This document shows, piece by piece, positions 1 through 6,810 of a stretch of 20,541 nt of DNA (position 1 is the stretch's first letter; each line of letters starts with the position of its first letter). Below the pieces are notes generated by a model. That model ran no database searches, had not been told where the DNA came from, and saw only the letters and a list, made by a program, of their open reading frames with translations. A program made the position numbers and the translations under genes. The stretch covers positions 1 through 20,541 of the forward strand of contig CALXJL010000015.1 of assembly GCA_944388615.1 (NCBI GenBank), read 5' to 3'. The DNA comes from an uncultured Clostridia bacterium. Lineage in GTDB: Bacteria > Bacillota > Clostridia > TANB77 > CAG-508.

Positions 1-2
1 TA

Positions 3-548
3 TCAGATAATAGGTATAGTGATGGTAGTATACCATTTTACAATTATGAAGAAAAATTTGTTGGATGGTTTGATACTGATGGTAATAAATATTATGTTGA
101 AGGAGATTTCATAATATTAGATGTGAATAATGAAACCATAATTATTAAAGATAATCTAAATAATGAGATTTCAATATACAAAAACGGTATAAAAACTACA
201 GAGCCTGAAAACATAGAAGTTACTAAAAATGGATATATACTTACTGTTAGAGATGGTGTTTTATATAGGAATAAAGAGCTAGAATTATTAGGGAATTTTT
301 GGACAGATATTGATGATTCATATATAGATAATGATGTTTTAATAGGCACTACGAATAATGGAGCAGTTTTAATAAATACAAATGGAGAAACAATATCGGA
401 AATGTATGATATCATAAAAGGATATAAATATTATGAAAATGATATTATGCCAAGAATTTTAAGCATGTATTATTTTAATCCCAATATTGTTGAAAAAACA
501 GCTGATATTTTAATAGAGGAATATGAAAATATAGATTTATATTATTAA
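3..548 (+). CDS. 3' part of an unrecognised protein, cut by the window start
   Basis: The reading frame is open from the first complete codon at base 3 to the TAA at 546-548, so this is the C-terminal ~181 residues of a longer protein. The GTG at 123 lies inside the open frame and has no convincing ribosome binding site, so it should not be taken as the start. The visible N-terminal part contains the stretch FVGWFDTDGNKYY, which resembles the F-x-GW-x-T-x-x-G pattern of InlB B-type/Flg_new surface repeats. The rest is Asn/Ile/Glu-rich with alternating hydrophobic residues such as NGAVLINTNGET, suggesting beta-rich repeats. No catalytic motif or membrane segment is visible. Function is unknown; an extracellular or surface protein is a guess from the repeat-like motif. 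A family A REP-like element follows 18 bp after the stop. Confidence 0.65.
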   Translation, partial: SDNRYSDGSIPFYNYEEKFVGWFDTDGNKYYVEGDFIILDVNNETIIIKDNLNNEISIYKNGIKTTEPENIEVTKNGYILTVRDGVLYRNKELELLGNFWTDIDDSYIDNDVLIGTTNNGAVLINTNGETISEMYDIIKGYKYYENDIMPRILSMYYFNPNIVEKTADILIEEYENIDLYY

Positions 549-566
549 AATTATAAAATACAAAAT

Positions 567-632
567 AAAGGTCTGTCCCCCAATGGACATTTTGAGCATT
601 CGGTGTCAGACCCCCAATGGACATTGGACATG
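567..632 (+). repeat. REP-like palindromic element, family A copy 1
   Basis: This stretch carries GGTCTGTCCCCCAATGGACA, then ATTTTGAGCATTCGG, then a second CAGACCCCCAATGGACATT. TGTCC and GGACA can pair around CCCAAT to make a small hairpin. The same order (GTCC box, ATTTTGGCATTC linker, second box with AATGGACATT) recurs at 15701-15781, so this is a dispersed family and not chance. Its GC is well above the surrounding DNA. It lies just upstream of pheS, ending about 20 bp before the GTG start, and therefore forms most of the pheS leader. REP/REPIN-type elements of this style are usually mobilised by RAYT (Y1 transposase-like) proteins; none is encoded in the window. Confidence 0.75.
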
Positions 633-653
633 AATAAAAAAGGAGGAGTTATT

Positions 654-1688
654 GTGAAAGAGCAGATTGAAGAGATTAGAGTTAAGTCAAAAGAAGAGAT
701 TAATAATGTAACGAATTTACGTGAATTGGATGAGGTTAGAGTAAAGTACTTAGGAAAAAAAGGTGAACTTACAGGTGTGCTAAGAGGTATGGGGGCTTTA
801 TCTCCAGAAGAAAGACCTGTTATTGGAAGTTTAGTAAATACTGTAAGAGATGAATTGGATAATTTGATAAAACAAAGGGAAGAGGAATTTAAACAAGAAG
901 AACTAAAAGAAAAATTGGAAAAAGAGAGAATAGATGTAACACTTCCAGGAACAAAAGTAAAAAGAGGAAGCAAGCATCCTCTAAATAGAATAATAGAGGA
1001 AGTAGAAGATCTATTTGTATCAATGGGATATGATGTTGTTGAAGGTCCTGAATTAGAGACAGATGAATATTGTTTCGAAAGACTAAATCTTCCAAAAGGG
1101 CATCCTGCAAGAGATATGCAAGATACATTTTATATTACAGATGAATATCTACTAAGAACACAAACATCAGCAGTTCAAGCTAGAGTAATGCTACAAAATG
1201 AAGAAAAAACACCTATAAGAGTAATTTGCCCTGGAAAAGTATATAGAAGAGATGATGATGCAACACACTCACACCAATTTGCACAAGTAGAAGGTCTTGT
1301 TATAGACAAAAATATATCATTAGCAGATTTAAAAGGTACACTAGAAATATTTATGAGAAAAATGCTGGGAGAGAATACAAATTTGAGATTTAGACCAAGT
1401 TATTTCCCATTTACAGAGCCATCTTATGAAGTAGATGTAACATGTTTTAAATGTGCGGGAAAAGGTTGTAACCTATGTAAACATACAGGATGGATTGAAC
1501 TATTAGGCTCAGGAATGGTACATCCAAATGTATTAAAAATGAATGGTTATGATCCAGAAGTATATAGTGGTTTCGCATTTGGTACAGGATTAGATAGACT
1601 TGCAATGTTTAAATATGGAATAACAGATATTCGTTTATTGTACACAAATGATGTAAGATTCTTAAATCAATTTGATAGAAAAGATTAA
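654..1688 (+). CDS. pheS: Phenylalanyl-tRNA synthetase alpha subunit
   Basis: Catalytic subunit of the cytosolic alpha2-beta2 enzyme that attaches phenylalanine to tRNA-Phe. The 344-residue length is normal for the family. An N-terminal coiled-coil arm (about 1-95) is followed by the class II catalytic core. Motif 2 is visible around 195-214 (KVYRRDDDATHSHQF), and motif 3 around 306-318 (GFAFGTGLDRLAM). A four-Cys knuckle (C264, C267, C272, C275, in CFKCAGKGCNLCKHTGW) is present, as in many bacterial PheS. The GTG at 654 is chosen because AGGAGG sits 7 bases upstream. The frame stays open further upstream, but that extension would translate the REP-like element. pheT follows 77 bp downstream and is probably co-transcribed. 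No T-box leader is visible in the 105-bp upstream gap. Confidence 0.97.
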   Translation: MKEQIEEIRVKSKEEINNVTNLRELDEVRVKYLGKKGELTGVLRGMGALSPEERPVIGSLVNTVRDELDNLIKQREEEFKQEELKEKLEKERIDVTLPGTKVKRGSKHPLNRIIEEVEDLFVSMGYDVVEGPELETDEYCFERLNLPKGHPARDMQDTFYITDEYLLRTQTSAVQARVMLQNEEKTPIRVICPGKVYRRDDDATHSHQFAQVEGLVIDKNISLADLKGTLEIFMRKMLGENTNLRFRPSYFPFTEPSYEVDVTCFKCAGKGCNLCKHTGWIELLGSGMVHPNVLKMNGYDPEVYSGFAFGTGLDRLAMFKYGITDIRLLYTNDVRFLNQFDRKD

Positions 1689-1734
1689 TAACTACTAAAT
1701 AAGATGGAAGTAATGATTAAAAATATAAAAAGAA

Positions 1735-1780
1735 AGGAGAAATATGTTAGATTTAGATCTAACATATGCTAGAGAAAATG
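1735..1780 (+). promoter_or_regulatory. pheT translation-start hairpin with displaced Shine-Dalgarno
   Basis: A strong AGGAG (1735-1739) is followed by a perfect inverted repeat: ATATGTTAGAT (1742-1752), loop TTAG, ATCTAACATAT (1757-1767). The pheT ATG at 1766 begins in the 3' arm, 26 bases after the SD, which is too far for normal initiation on unfolded RNA. When folded, the stem would bring the SD within normal reach of the ATG at 1766 or of the in-frame ATG at 1778. A third ATG at 1744, in the 5' arm, is the one normally spaced from the SD. It opens a 19-codon out-of-frame reading frame ending at TAA 1801-1803. The pairing is seen in the sequence; its role is inference. Confidence 0.6.
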
Positions 1781-4150
1781 AAATTAAGTTTAAATTTTGT
1801 TAAAGATTACGTTGATATAGATGTAGATTTAAAAACACTTGCTGAAGATATGACAAGTGTAGGAAATGAATATGATTCGGCAGAAAAATTCATAAATGCA
1901 ACAAATTTAGTAATAGGAGAAGTAGTCGAATGTGATATGCATCCAGATTCTGATCATTTACATGTGTGTAAAGTAAATGTAGGAAACGAAATTTTACAAA
2001 TAGTATGTGGTGCTCCAAATGTAAGAAAAGGTTTAAAGGTTATTGTAGCATTACCAGGTGCTGTATTACCAGGTGATTTCAAAATAAAGGCAAGTAGTAT
2101 AAGAGGAGTGGAGTCTAATGGAATGATCTGCTCTATTGCTGAACTTGGTTTAGACAATAAATTCTTAAAACCAGAAGATAAAGAAGGAATACATGAATTA
2201 CCACAAGATGCAAATCCAGGAGAAGATCCTTTAAAATTTATGCAAATGGATGATGAGGTTATTGATTTTGATCTTACAGCTAATCGTGGTGATTTGTTAA
2301 GTATATTGGGAATGGCTCATGAAATAGCTGCTATATATGATAAAAAAGTAAAAGATATAGATTTAAACTATAATGAAAATAAAAACGAAGATATAAATGA
2401 TAATTTTAAGGTAGAGGTCAATACAGAGAATTGTGAAATATTTTTAGCAAAAAAAGTAAAAAATGTTGTAATAAAAGAAAGTCCATTATTTATAAAAAAT
2501 AGGTTAATGGCCTCAGGAATAAGACCAATAAATAATGTAGTAGATATTAGTAATTATGTTATGCTAGAAACAGGTCAACCACTACATTTTTATGATGCCG
2601 ATACACTAAAAGGAAAATTAGAAGTAAGAATGGCAAATCAAGACGAAAAATTAACAACTCTTGATAATATAGAAAGGAATCTATCTAATGAAGATATAGT
2701 TATTTCAGACGGAGAAAAAGCAATTGGTTTAGCTGGAGTTATGGGAGGCCTAGAAACTGAAATTACAGAAAAAACAAAAAATATAATAATAGAATCAGCA
2801 ATTTTTGATCCTGTGAAAATTAGAAAAACTTCAAAACAAATATTAAGAAGTGAAGCAAGTTCTCGTTTTGAAAAAGGCTTAGATCCAAACAGAACATATA
2901 TGGCAATTGAAAGATCATGTGTATTACTTGAAAAATATGCAGATGCAGAAATAATAAGCGGATTAGCAAAATATGATAAAACAATCTTGGAGGATAAACA
3001 AATAGATATAACATTTGATAAAATAAATGCTGTATTAGGAATAGAAATCCCAAAAGATGATGTTGTAAATGTGTTTAGAAGATTAGGTTTTAATACAAAA
3101 GTAGAGGGAGCAAAAGTTACAGTATCTGTTCCAAAAAGAAGAATAGATATATCTATAAAAGAAGACCTAATAGAAGAAATTGGAAGAATATATGGTGTTA
3201 ATAATATAGAAGGAAAATCACCAATATTACCAATAAAAGCAGGTTCATATAATAAGCAAATTAGAGAAATTAGAAATAAAATGGTAAGCTTAGGACTAAA
3301 CGAAACATTATCATATATATTAGTAAATGATAAAGAAGCTAAAAACTATACAATTGATAATACTGAAATAGTAAGCTTATTAGCTCCAATGACAGAGGAA
3401 AGAAACACACTAAGACATAGCATAATTCCATCATTGTATAAGATATATGAATATAATAATGCTAGAAATAATAAAGATATATCAATATTTGAAATAGGAA
3501 AATCTTTTGCCAAAATAGGAGAAGAATATATAGAAGAAAATAAAATTGCATGTTTAATGACAGGTGAATTTTATCTAGGTGTTGATAATAAAAAACAAGT
3601 AGATTTTTATATTATAAAAGGAATTACAGAAGAATTATTGGATTTTATAGGATATAGTGGAAGATATAGTTTTGTAACAGATAGAGAAATGCCAGAACAG
3701 TTACATCCGGGTCAATCAGCAGCAATATCTGTAAATAATGATATTGTTGGATATATAGGAAGAGTTCATCCTAGTATAAATAAAGAAGCTATTTATGTAC
3801 TAGAGATTAATTTAGATAAATTATTATCTAAAAAAGTAGGAAAAATGAAATATAAAGAAATATCAAAATTCCCAAGTATAAAAAAAGATATAGCAATTAT
3901 AGTAAATCAAAATATTACTTCACAAGAAATTGAAATGATTATAAAAAAAGCAGCAGGAAAATTATTGATGAAAACAGAGGTGTTTGATGTATATACAGGT
4001 AAAGGTGTGCCAGATAATAAAAAGAGTATAGCATATTCTTTAGAGTATGGTGCGAAAGATAGGACATTAACAGATGAAGAAATAAATAATGTAATGAATA
4101 AAATAATTGAAGAGCTAAATAAGAAAATTGGAGCAGAACTAAGAAAATAG
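1766..4150 (+). CDS. pheT: Phenylalanyl-tRNA synthetase beta subunit
   Basis: Beta subunit of the cytosolic alpha2-beta2 phenylalanyl-tRNA synthetase; it carries tRNA recognition and the editing site for mischarged Tyr. The length of 794 residues fits the long bacterial form. An EMAP/OB-type tRNA-binding domain lies at about 42-155 (NLVIGEVVECDMHPDSDHLHVCKV). The B3/B4 editing region and the B5 region follow (DFDLTANRGDLLS near 170; RSEASSRFEKGLDP near 365). The FDX-ACB anticodon-binding domain is the last ~95 residues (KFPSIKKDIAIIV). The start is uncertain: ATG 1766 gives MLEKMKLSLN, while ATG 1778 gives MKLSLNFVKDYV, closer to the usual family N-terminus. Both lie behind a hairpin that separates them from the only good SD. 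A terminator directly follows, ending a pheS-pheT unit. Confidence 0.96.
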   Translation: MLEKMKLSLNFVKDYVDIDVDLKTLAEDMTSVGNEYDSAEKFINATNLVIGEVVECDMHPDSDHLHVCKVNVGNEILQIVCGAPNVRKGLKVIVALPGAVLPGDFKIKASSIRGVESNGMICSIAELGLDNKFLKPEDKEGIHELPQDANPGEDPLKFMQMDDEVIDFDLTANRGDLLSILGMAHEIAAIYDKKVKDIDLNYNENKNEDINDNFKVEVNTENCEIFLAKKVKNVVIKESPLFIKNRLMASGIRPINNVVDISNYVMLETGQPLHFYDADTLKGKLEVRMANQDEKLTTLDNIERNLSNEDIVISDGEKAIGLAGVMGGLETEITEKTKNIIIESAIFDPVKIRKTSKQILRSEASSRFEKGLDPNRTYMAIERSCVLLEKYADAEIISGLAKYDKTILEDKQIDITFDKINAVLGIEIPKDDVVNVFRRLGFNTKVEGAKVTVSVPKRRIDISIKEDLIEEIGRIYGVNNIEGKSPILPIKAGSYNKQIREIRNKMVSLGLNETLSYILVNDKEAKNYTIDNTEIVSLLAPMTEERNTLRHSIIPSLYKIYEYNNARNNKDISIFEIGKSFAKIGEEYIEENKIACLMTGEFYLGVDNKKQVDFYIIKGITEELLDFIGYSGRYSFVTDREMPEQLHPGQSAAISVNNDIVGYIGRVHPSINKEAIYVLEINLDKLLSKKVGKMKYKEISKFPSIKKDIAIIVNQNITSQEIEMIIKKAAGKLLMKTEVFDVYTGKGVPDNKKSIAYSLEYGAKDRTLTDEEINNVMNKIIEELNKKIGAELRK

Positions 4151-4158
4151 AAAAAAAG

Positions 4159-4188
4159 AGTATGATTTTTAATTTATCATACTTTTTT
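4159..4188 (+). terminator. Rho-independent terminator after pheT
   Basis: Perfect stem AGTATGAT (4159-4166) and ATCATACT (4176-4183) around a 9-nt loop, followed by a run of T, starting 8 bp after the pheT stop. An A-run before the stem can extend the pairing with the T-run, so it could also work weakly on the minus strand. Confidence 0.85.
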
Positions 4189-4252
4189 CATTACGTTCAA
4201 AAAAATTTCTAATATAAGCTAATGAGCCTTATGCGCAATAATGCAATTTTAA

Positions 4253-4291
4253 TTGAAAAAAATGTATATTCTTGATATAATTTGTGCACAA
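4253..4291 (+). promoter_or_regulatory. Strong promoter of the BRO gene with a palindrome at the transcription start
   Basis: TTGAAA (4253-4258), exactly 17 bp, then TATAAT (4276-4281), with a TG one base upstream of the -10 (extended -10). The perfect 10-bp palindrome TTGTGCACAA (4282-4291) lies where transcription should begin, and CAATT-TT-AATTG overlaps the -35. These are candidate operator sites, possibly for self-regulation; the promoter match is seen, the operator role is inferred. Confidence 0.7.
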
Positions 4292-4320
4292 TAATAAATT
4301 TATAAAGGAATGATGCCTAA

Positions 4321-5205
4321 ATGGATAATAATAAATTAGAAACAATTTCAAATCTTTTTGAAGGAAAGGAAATAAGAAGTGTTTGGGATTCTGAAAAAGA
4401 AGAATATTATTTTAGCGTTGTAGATATTATTAGTGTATTAACTGATAGTAATGTACCTAAAAGATACTGGTCAGATTTGAAAAGAAAATTAACAGAAGAA
4501 GGAAGTCAACTGTACGAAAATATCGTACAGTTGAAAATGAAAGCTAATGATGGAAAAATGCGTGAAACAGATACATTAGATACAAAAGGAATATTGAGAT
4601 TGATTGAATCAATACCAAGTCCAAAAGCAGAACCATTCAAACTTTGGCTAGCTCAAATGGGAAAAGAAAGAATTGATGAAGTATTTGATCCAGAACTTGC
4701 TATTAATCGTGCAGTGGACTATTATAGAAGTCGTGGATATGATGATAATTGGATTAAAGCAAGAATGACTGGTGTTGTAGATAGACGTAAATTAACAGAT
4801 ATATGGAAAGAAAATGGGATAACAAAAAACATTGAATATGCAGTTTTAACAAATGAAATATATCAGGCTTGGTCAGGAATGAAAGCATCAGAGTATAAAG
4901 AATTTAAAGGAATTAGAAAAGAATCTTTAAGAGATAATATGACAGACATAGAAGTAGCATTAACAGATTTAGGAGAAATAGCAACAAGAGAGCTTGCTAA
5001 AAAGCATAAACCTTATGGATTAGAAGAAAATAAGAAAGTTGCTAACATGGGAGGACATGCTGCTAAGGTTGCAAGAGATGATATAGAAAAAAATTTAGGA
5101 GAAACTGTTATAACTAGAAAAAATGCGTTAAATTATAAATATCTAGATTCTAATAAGTTAAATAAGAAAAGATTACAAAAAGGAAAAAATGATGAAAGCA
5201 AATAA
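4321..5205 (+). CDS. BRO/Bro-N family antirepressor-like protein
   Basis: A 294-residue protein with an N-terminal Bro-N-like domain (about 15-115: RSVWDSEKEEYYFSVVDIIS, then DTLDTKGILRLIESIPSPKA), typical of phage antirepressors and related DNA-binding proteins. The C-terminal part (VFDPELAINRAVDYYRSRGY, DNWIKARMTGVVDRRKLT) matches the form often annotated as BRO family or phage antirepressor in gut bacteria, distantly like DinD. It ends in a Lys-rich tail. It probably acts in the cytoplasm on DNA or on a repressor; the exact role is unknown. It stands alone behind a strong promoter, with no integrase, repressor or structural phage gene nearby. An AAAGGA site lies 11 bp before the ATG. A perfect 12-bp inverted repeat (4506-4534) lies within the gene, in the QLYENIVQLK region. 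Confidence 0.85.
   Translation: MDNNKLETISNLFEGKEIRSVWDSEKEEYYFSVVDIISVLTDSNVPKRYWSDLKRKLTEEGSQLYENIVQLKMKANDGKMRETDTLDTKGILRLIESIPSPKAEPFKLWLAQMGKERIDEVFDPELAINRAVDYYRSRGYDDNWIKARMTGVVDRRKLTDIWKENGITKNIEYAVLTNEIYQAWSGMKASEYKEFKGIRKESLRDNMTDIEVALTDLGEIATRELAKKHKPYGLEENKKVANMGGHAAKVARDDIEKNLGETVITRKNALNYKYLDSNKLNKKRLQKGKNDESK
4506..4534. repeat. Perfect 12-bp inverted repeat inside the BRO coding sequence
   Basis: TCAACTGTACGA (4506-4517) and TCGTACAGTTGA (4523-4534) are exact reverse complements around AAATA. It could form an mRNA hairpin or be a dyad DNA-binding site. Part of it encodes a conserved QLYENIVQLK stretch, so protein constraint may explain some but not obviously all of the symmetry. 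Confidence 0.7.
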
Positions 5206-5217
5206 AAGATAACTTAA

Positions 5218-5229
5218 TGTATTAATACA
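5218..5229. repeat. 12-bp palindrome in the BRO-alarmone synthetase gap
   Basis: TGTATTAATACA is a perfect palindrome 12 bp after the BRO stop, in a 174-bp AT-rich gap. I found no credible small gene in this gap (the longest ATG frame is 16 codons) and no convincing terminator. A weak promoter may exist (TTAAAC, 16 bp, TATACT at 5336-5341). The palindrome may be chance in such AT-rich sequence. Confidence 0.35.
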
Positions 5230-5379
5230 GAAAAAGATACAGAAACAAAATGTAAATATATATTAAATAAGGAAGCATCATCCAAATAAAAAATGTTCAC
5301 AGAAATTACACAATTAAACAATAATACGCACAAAATATACTGATAAAATGACAACAATATAGAAAAGGAGAGGAAACCT

Positions 5380-6060
5380 ATGGAAAGTAAAAATAGTATA
5401 TTAAAGGTAGAAGACTTCCTGCAGACTAAGCAAAATGTAAATGTTAAAGATAAAAATTTTGAAAATATTATGTTTGTGTATTCAATTGCTATAAGAGAAA
5501 TAACAAATAAATTAGAAATAATGAAAGACGAATTCAAATATTTATATGGTTATGATTTAATTGACCATATAAGTAACAGAATAAAAAGTCCAGAAAGCAT
5601 TATGAAAAAAATGAAAAAGAAAAAATATGAACTTACATATAAAACATTAATAGAAAAAGTTAATGATATAGCAGGAATAAGAATTGTTTGTAATGTAAAA
5701 GATGACATATTTCAGATAAAAGAATTAATTGAATCTTTTACAGATATAAAAATAATAAAAGAAAAAGATTATGTAACAAAACCTAAAAAAAGCGGATATT
5801 CTAGTTATCATATGATAGTAGAAGTGCCTGTGAATATTGTCGGAAAGATAGTTCCAATAAAAGTAGAAATACAAATAAGGACAAAAGCCATGGACTTTTG
5901 GTCAACACTAGAACATGAAATAAGTTATAAAGCAACTAATGCTATTCCAAAAAAAGTGACAAAAGAACTAGCAAATTGTGCAAAAATAATAAATAAATTA
6001 GATTTGCAAATGGCGAGTTTGTATAATAGGGGAAGTATTGAAATGAATTATAAATTTTGA
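5380..6060 (+). CDS. Small alarmone synthetase, RelQ/YjbM-type GTP pyrophosphokinase
   Basis: A single-domain RelA/SpoT synthetase of 226 residues that should transfer pyrophosphate from ATP to GDP or GTP, making (p)ppGpp in the cytoplasm. Family motifs are present: RIKSPESIMKKM (67-78) for ATP binding, DIAGIRIVC (97-105) with the Asp, KPKKSGYSSYH (134-144) for the GTP-side loop, and EIQIRTKAMDFWSTLEH (163-179). No HD hydrolase domain and no TGS/ACT regulatory domains are present, so it is a short synthetase and not a bifunctional Rel. The first ~25 residues look like a variable extension. The SD AAAGGAGAGG precedes the ATG closely. The upstream neighbour is the BRO gene, 174 bp away; the HdeD-like gene follows after 42 bp but has its own promoter. 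Confidence 0.93.
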   Translation: MESKNSILKVEDFLQTKQNVNVKDKNFENIMFVYSIAIREITNKLEIMKDEFKYLYGYDLIDHISNRIKSPESIMKKMKKKKYELTYKTLIEKVNDIAGIRIVCNVKDDIFQIKELIESFTDIKIIKEKDYVTKPKKSGYSSYHMIVEVPVNIVGKIVPIKVEIQIRTKAMDFWSTLEHEISYKATNAIPKKVTKELANCAKIINKLDLQMASLYNRGSIEMNYKF

Positions 6061-6066
6061 TAAAAT
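6038..6066 (+). promoter_or_regulatory. Promoter of the HdeD-like gene
   Basis: TTGAAA (6038-6043), 17 bp, TAAAAT (6061-6066), with TG at 6058-6059 making an extended -10. The -35 lies inside the end of the alarmone synthetase gene. The TGATAAAAT core is identical to that of the KilA-N promoter near 20374-20381. Confidence 0.6.
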
Positions 6067-6102
6067 GTGGTAGAATATAATTATGGAAATGAGGGATGTT
6101 AA

Positions 6103-6630
6103 ATGAAAGATTTTTTAAAAAAGACAGGCTGGGTAAGTATAATAACATCAATAGCGTTTATTATTATAGGATTGATATTGATAAATAATCCTACTGAAGT
6201 AATGAACATGATATCATCTATAATAGGAATAGTTATAATAGTATCAGGAGCTATTAAATTAATAAATTATTTTTCAGCAAAATGTAGTTATGATTTTTAT
6301 AATTATGATCTTATATATGGAATTATTGCTATTATTCTTGGAATTGCAGTAATGATTTATGGAAGTGTAATAGAAACAATTTTTAGATTAATACTTGGTA
6401 CATGGATAATATATAGTGGATTAATGAGAATAGGACTTTCTTTAAAACTAAGAACTGTTAATGCAAGTGCTTCATATGTAGGAATATTTCTTGCAATATG
6501 TATGCTTTTAGGAGGTATATATATTGTGTTTAATTCAGGAGCTCTTATTGCAACAATAGGATGGATAGTAGTAATATATGCGGTAATGGATTTAATTGAA
6601 ACTGTAATGTTTTTGAAGAATATGGATTAA
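6103..6630 (+). CDS. HdeD/DUF308-like membrane protein
   Basis: A 175-residue, very hydrophobic protein with about six membrane segments, arranged as three two-helix units (for example IITSIAFIIIGLILI, MISSIIGIVIIVSGAIKLI, LIYGIIAIILGIAVMIYG, ILGTWIIYSGLMRIG). This matches the DUF308 family that includes E. coli HdeD, a membrane protein linked to acid resistance; the biochemical role in Firmicutes is not established. A GAGGGA site lies 9 bp upstream of the ATG. The stop codon overlaps the first base of a family B hairpin, which probably takes part in 3'-end formation. Its neighbours (alarmone synthetase and PBP) are compatible with an envelope or stress context, which is inference. Confidence 0.85.
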   Translation: MKDFLKKTGWVSIITSIAFIIIGLILINNPTEVMNMISSIIGIVIIVSGAIKLINYFSAKCSYDFYNYDLIYGIIAIILGIAVMIYGSVIETIFRLILGTWIIYSGLMRIGLSLKLRTVNASASYVGIFLAICMLLGGIYIVFNSGALIATIGWIVVIYAVMDLIETVMFLKNMD

Positions 6631-6656
6631 AACTTTAGGGATGTTCCTAAAAGTTT
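6630..6656 (+). repeat. Degenerate REP-like hairpin, family B copy 1
   Basis: A 27-nt hairpin with AAACTTT/AAAGTTT outer arms and an inner GGG...TCC pairing around GATGTT. The layout is the same as the elements at 13999 and 14075 (7-bp arms, G.T pair, GG/CC, 5-nt loop), with one A.A mismatch. Its first base is the last base of the HdeD-like stop codon. No T-run follows directly, so termination alone is doubtful. Confidence 0.6.
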
Positions 6657-6663
6657 AAAAGAG

Positions 6664-6751
6664 AACAAATCTAGCTTCGCGAGACCTTTACTCTACTTTT
6701 CATACTTACTGTTTCTATATTTAAGGTCTCGAAGAAGCGCAAAGATTTGTT
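6664..6751. repeat. Long imperfect inverted repeat in a convergent intergenic region
   Basis: The left arm 6664-6688 (AACAAATCT, GCTTC, CGAGACCTT) pairs with the right arm 6723-6751 (AAGGTCTCG, GAAGC, AGATTTGTT), separated by a 34-nt loop. The blocks pair perfectly, with two short internal bulges. The arms are GC-richer than the surroundings. GCGAAGCT at 6793-6800 could pair alternatively with AGCTTCGC at 6673-6680. No open frame is seen. It may be a 3'-end structure, a small RNA or a remnant of a mobile element. Confidence 0.6.
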
Positions 6752-6756
6752 GTCGC

Positions 6757-6779
6757 GAAAAATTGCATGGCAATTTTTC
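6757..6779. terminator. Probable bidirectional terminator between convergent genes
   Basis: Perfect 10-bp stem GAAAAATTGC (6757-6766) and GCAATTTTTC (6770-6779) with loop ATG. The T-rich 3' arm is present on both strands, and the site lies between the ends of the HdeD-like gene and the minus-strand PBP gene. Confidence 0.65.
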
Positions 6780-6810
6780 TGTGCAATGTTTAGCGAAGCT
6801 TATTTTGTAA

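Noticed and set aside
123..125. GTG 123 as the start of the first gene
   Set aside because: The frame continues open to the window edge and encodes plausible protein upstream, so this is an internal codon of a truncated gene.
603..653. Longer pheS frame starting upstream of GTG 654
   Set aside because: The frame is open, but it translates the REP-like element. A clear AGGAGG lies 7 bases before GTG 654, and the protein then has the normal family length.
549..653. T-box riboswitch upstream of pheS
   Set aside because: The gap is only 105 bp and is filled by the REP-like element. I see no T-box consensus sequence or specifier stem.
551..973. Minus-strand frame opposite pheS
   Set aside because: Antisense to conserved PheS sequence, Ser/Leu/Phe-rich shadow composition, no recognisable domain.
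4321..5205. Prophage region marked by the BRO gene
   Set aside because: No integrase, terminase, structural, lysis or repressor gene is found anywhere in the window, and both sides are ordinary chromosomal genes.
5206..6060. ToxSAS-type toxin-antitoxin pair involving the alarmone synthetase
   Set aside because: The synthetase has canonical RelQ motifs. No small antitoxin-sized gene is adjacent, and the BRO gene is 174 bp away with its own promoter.
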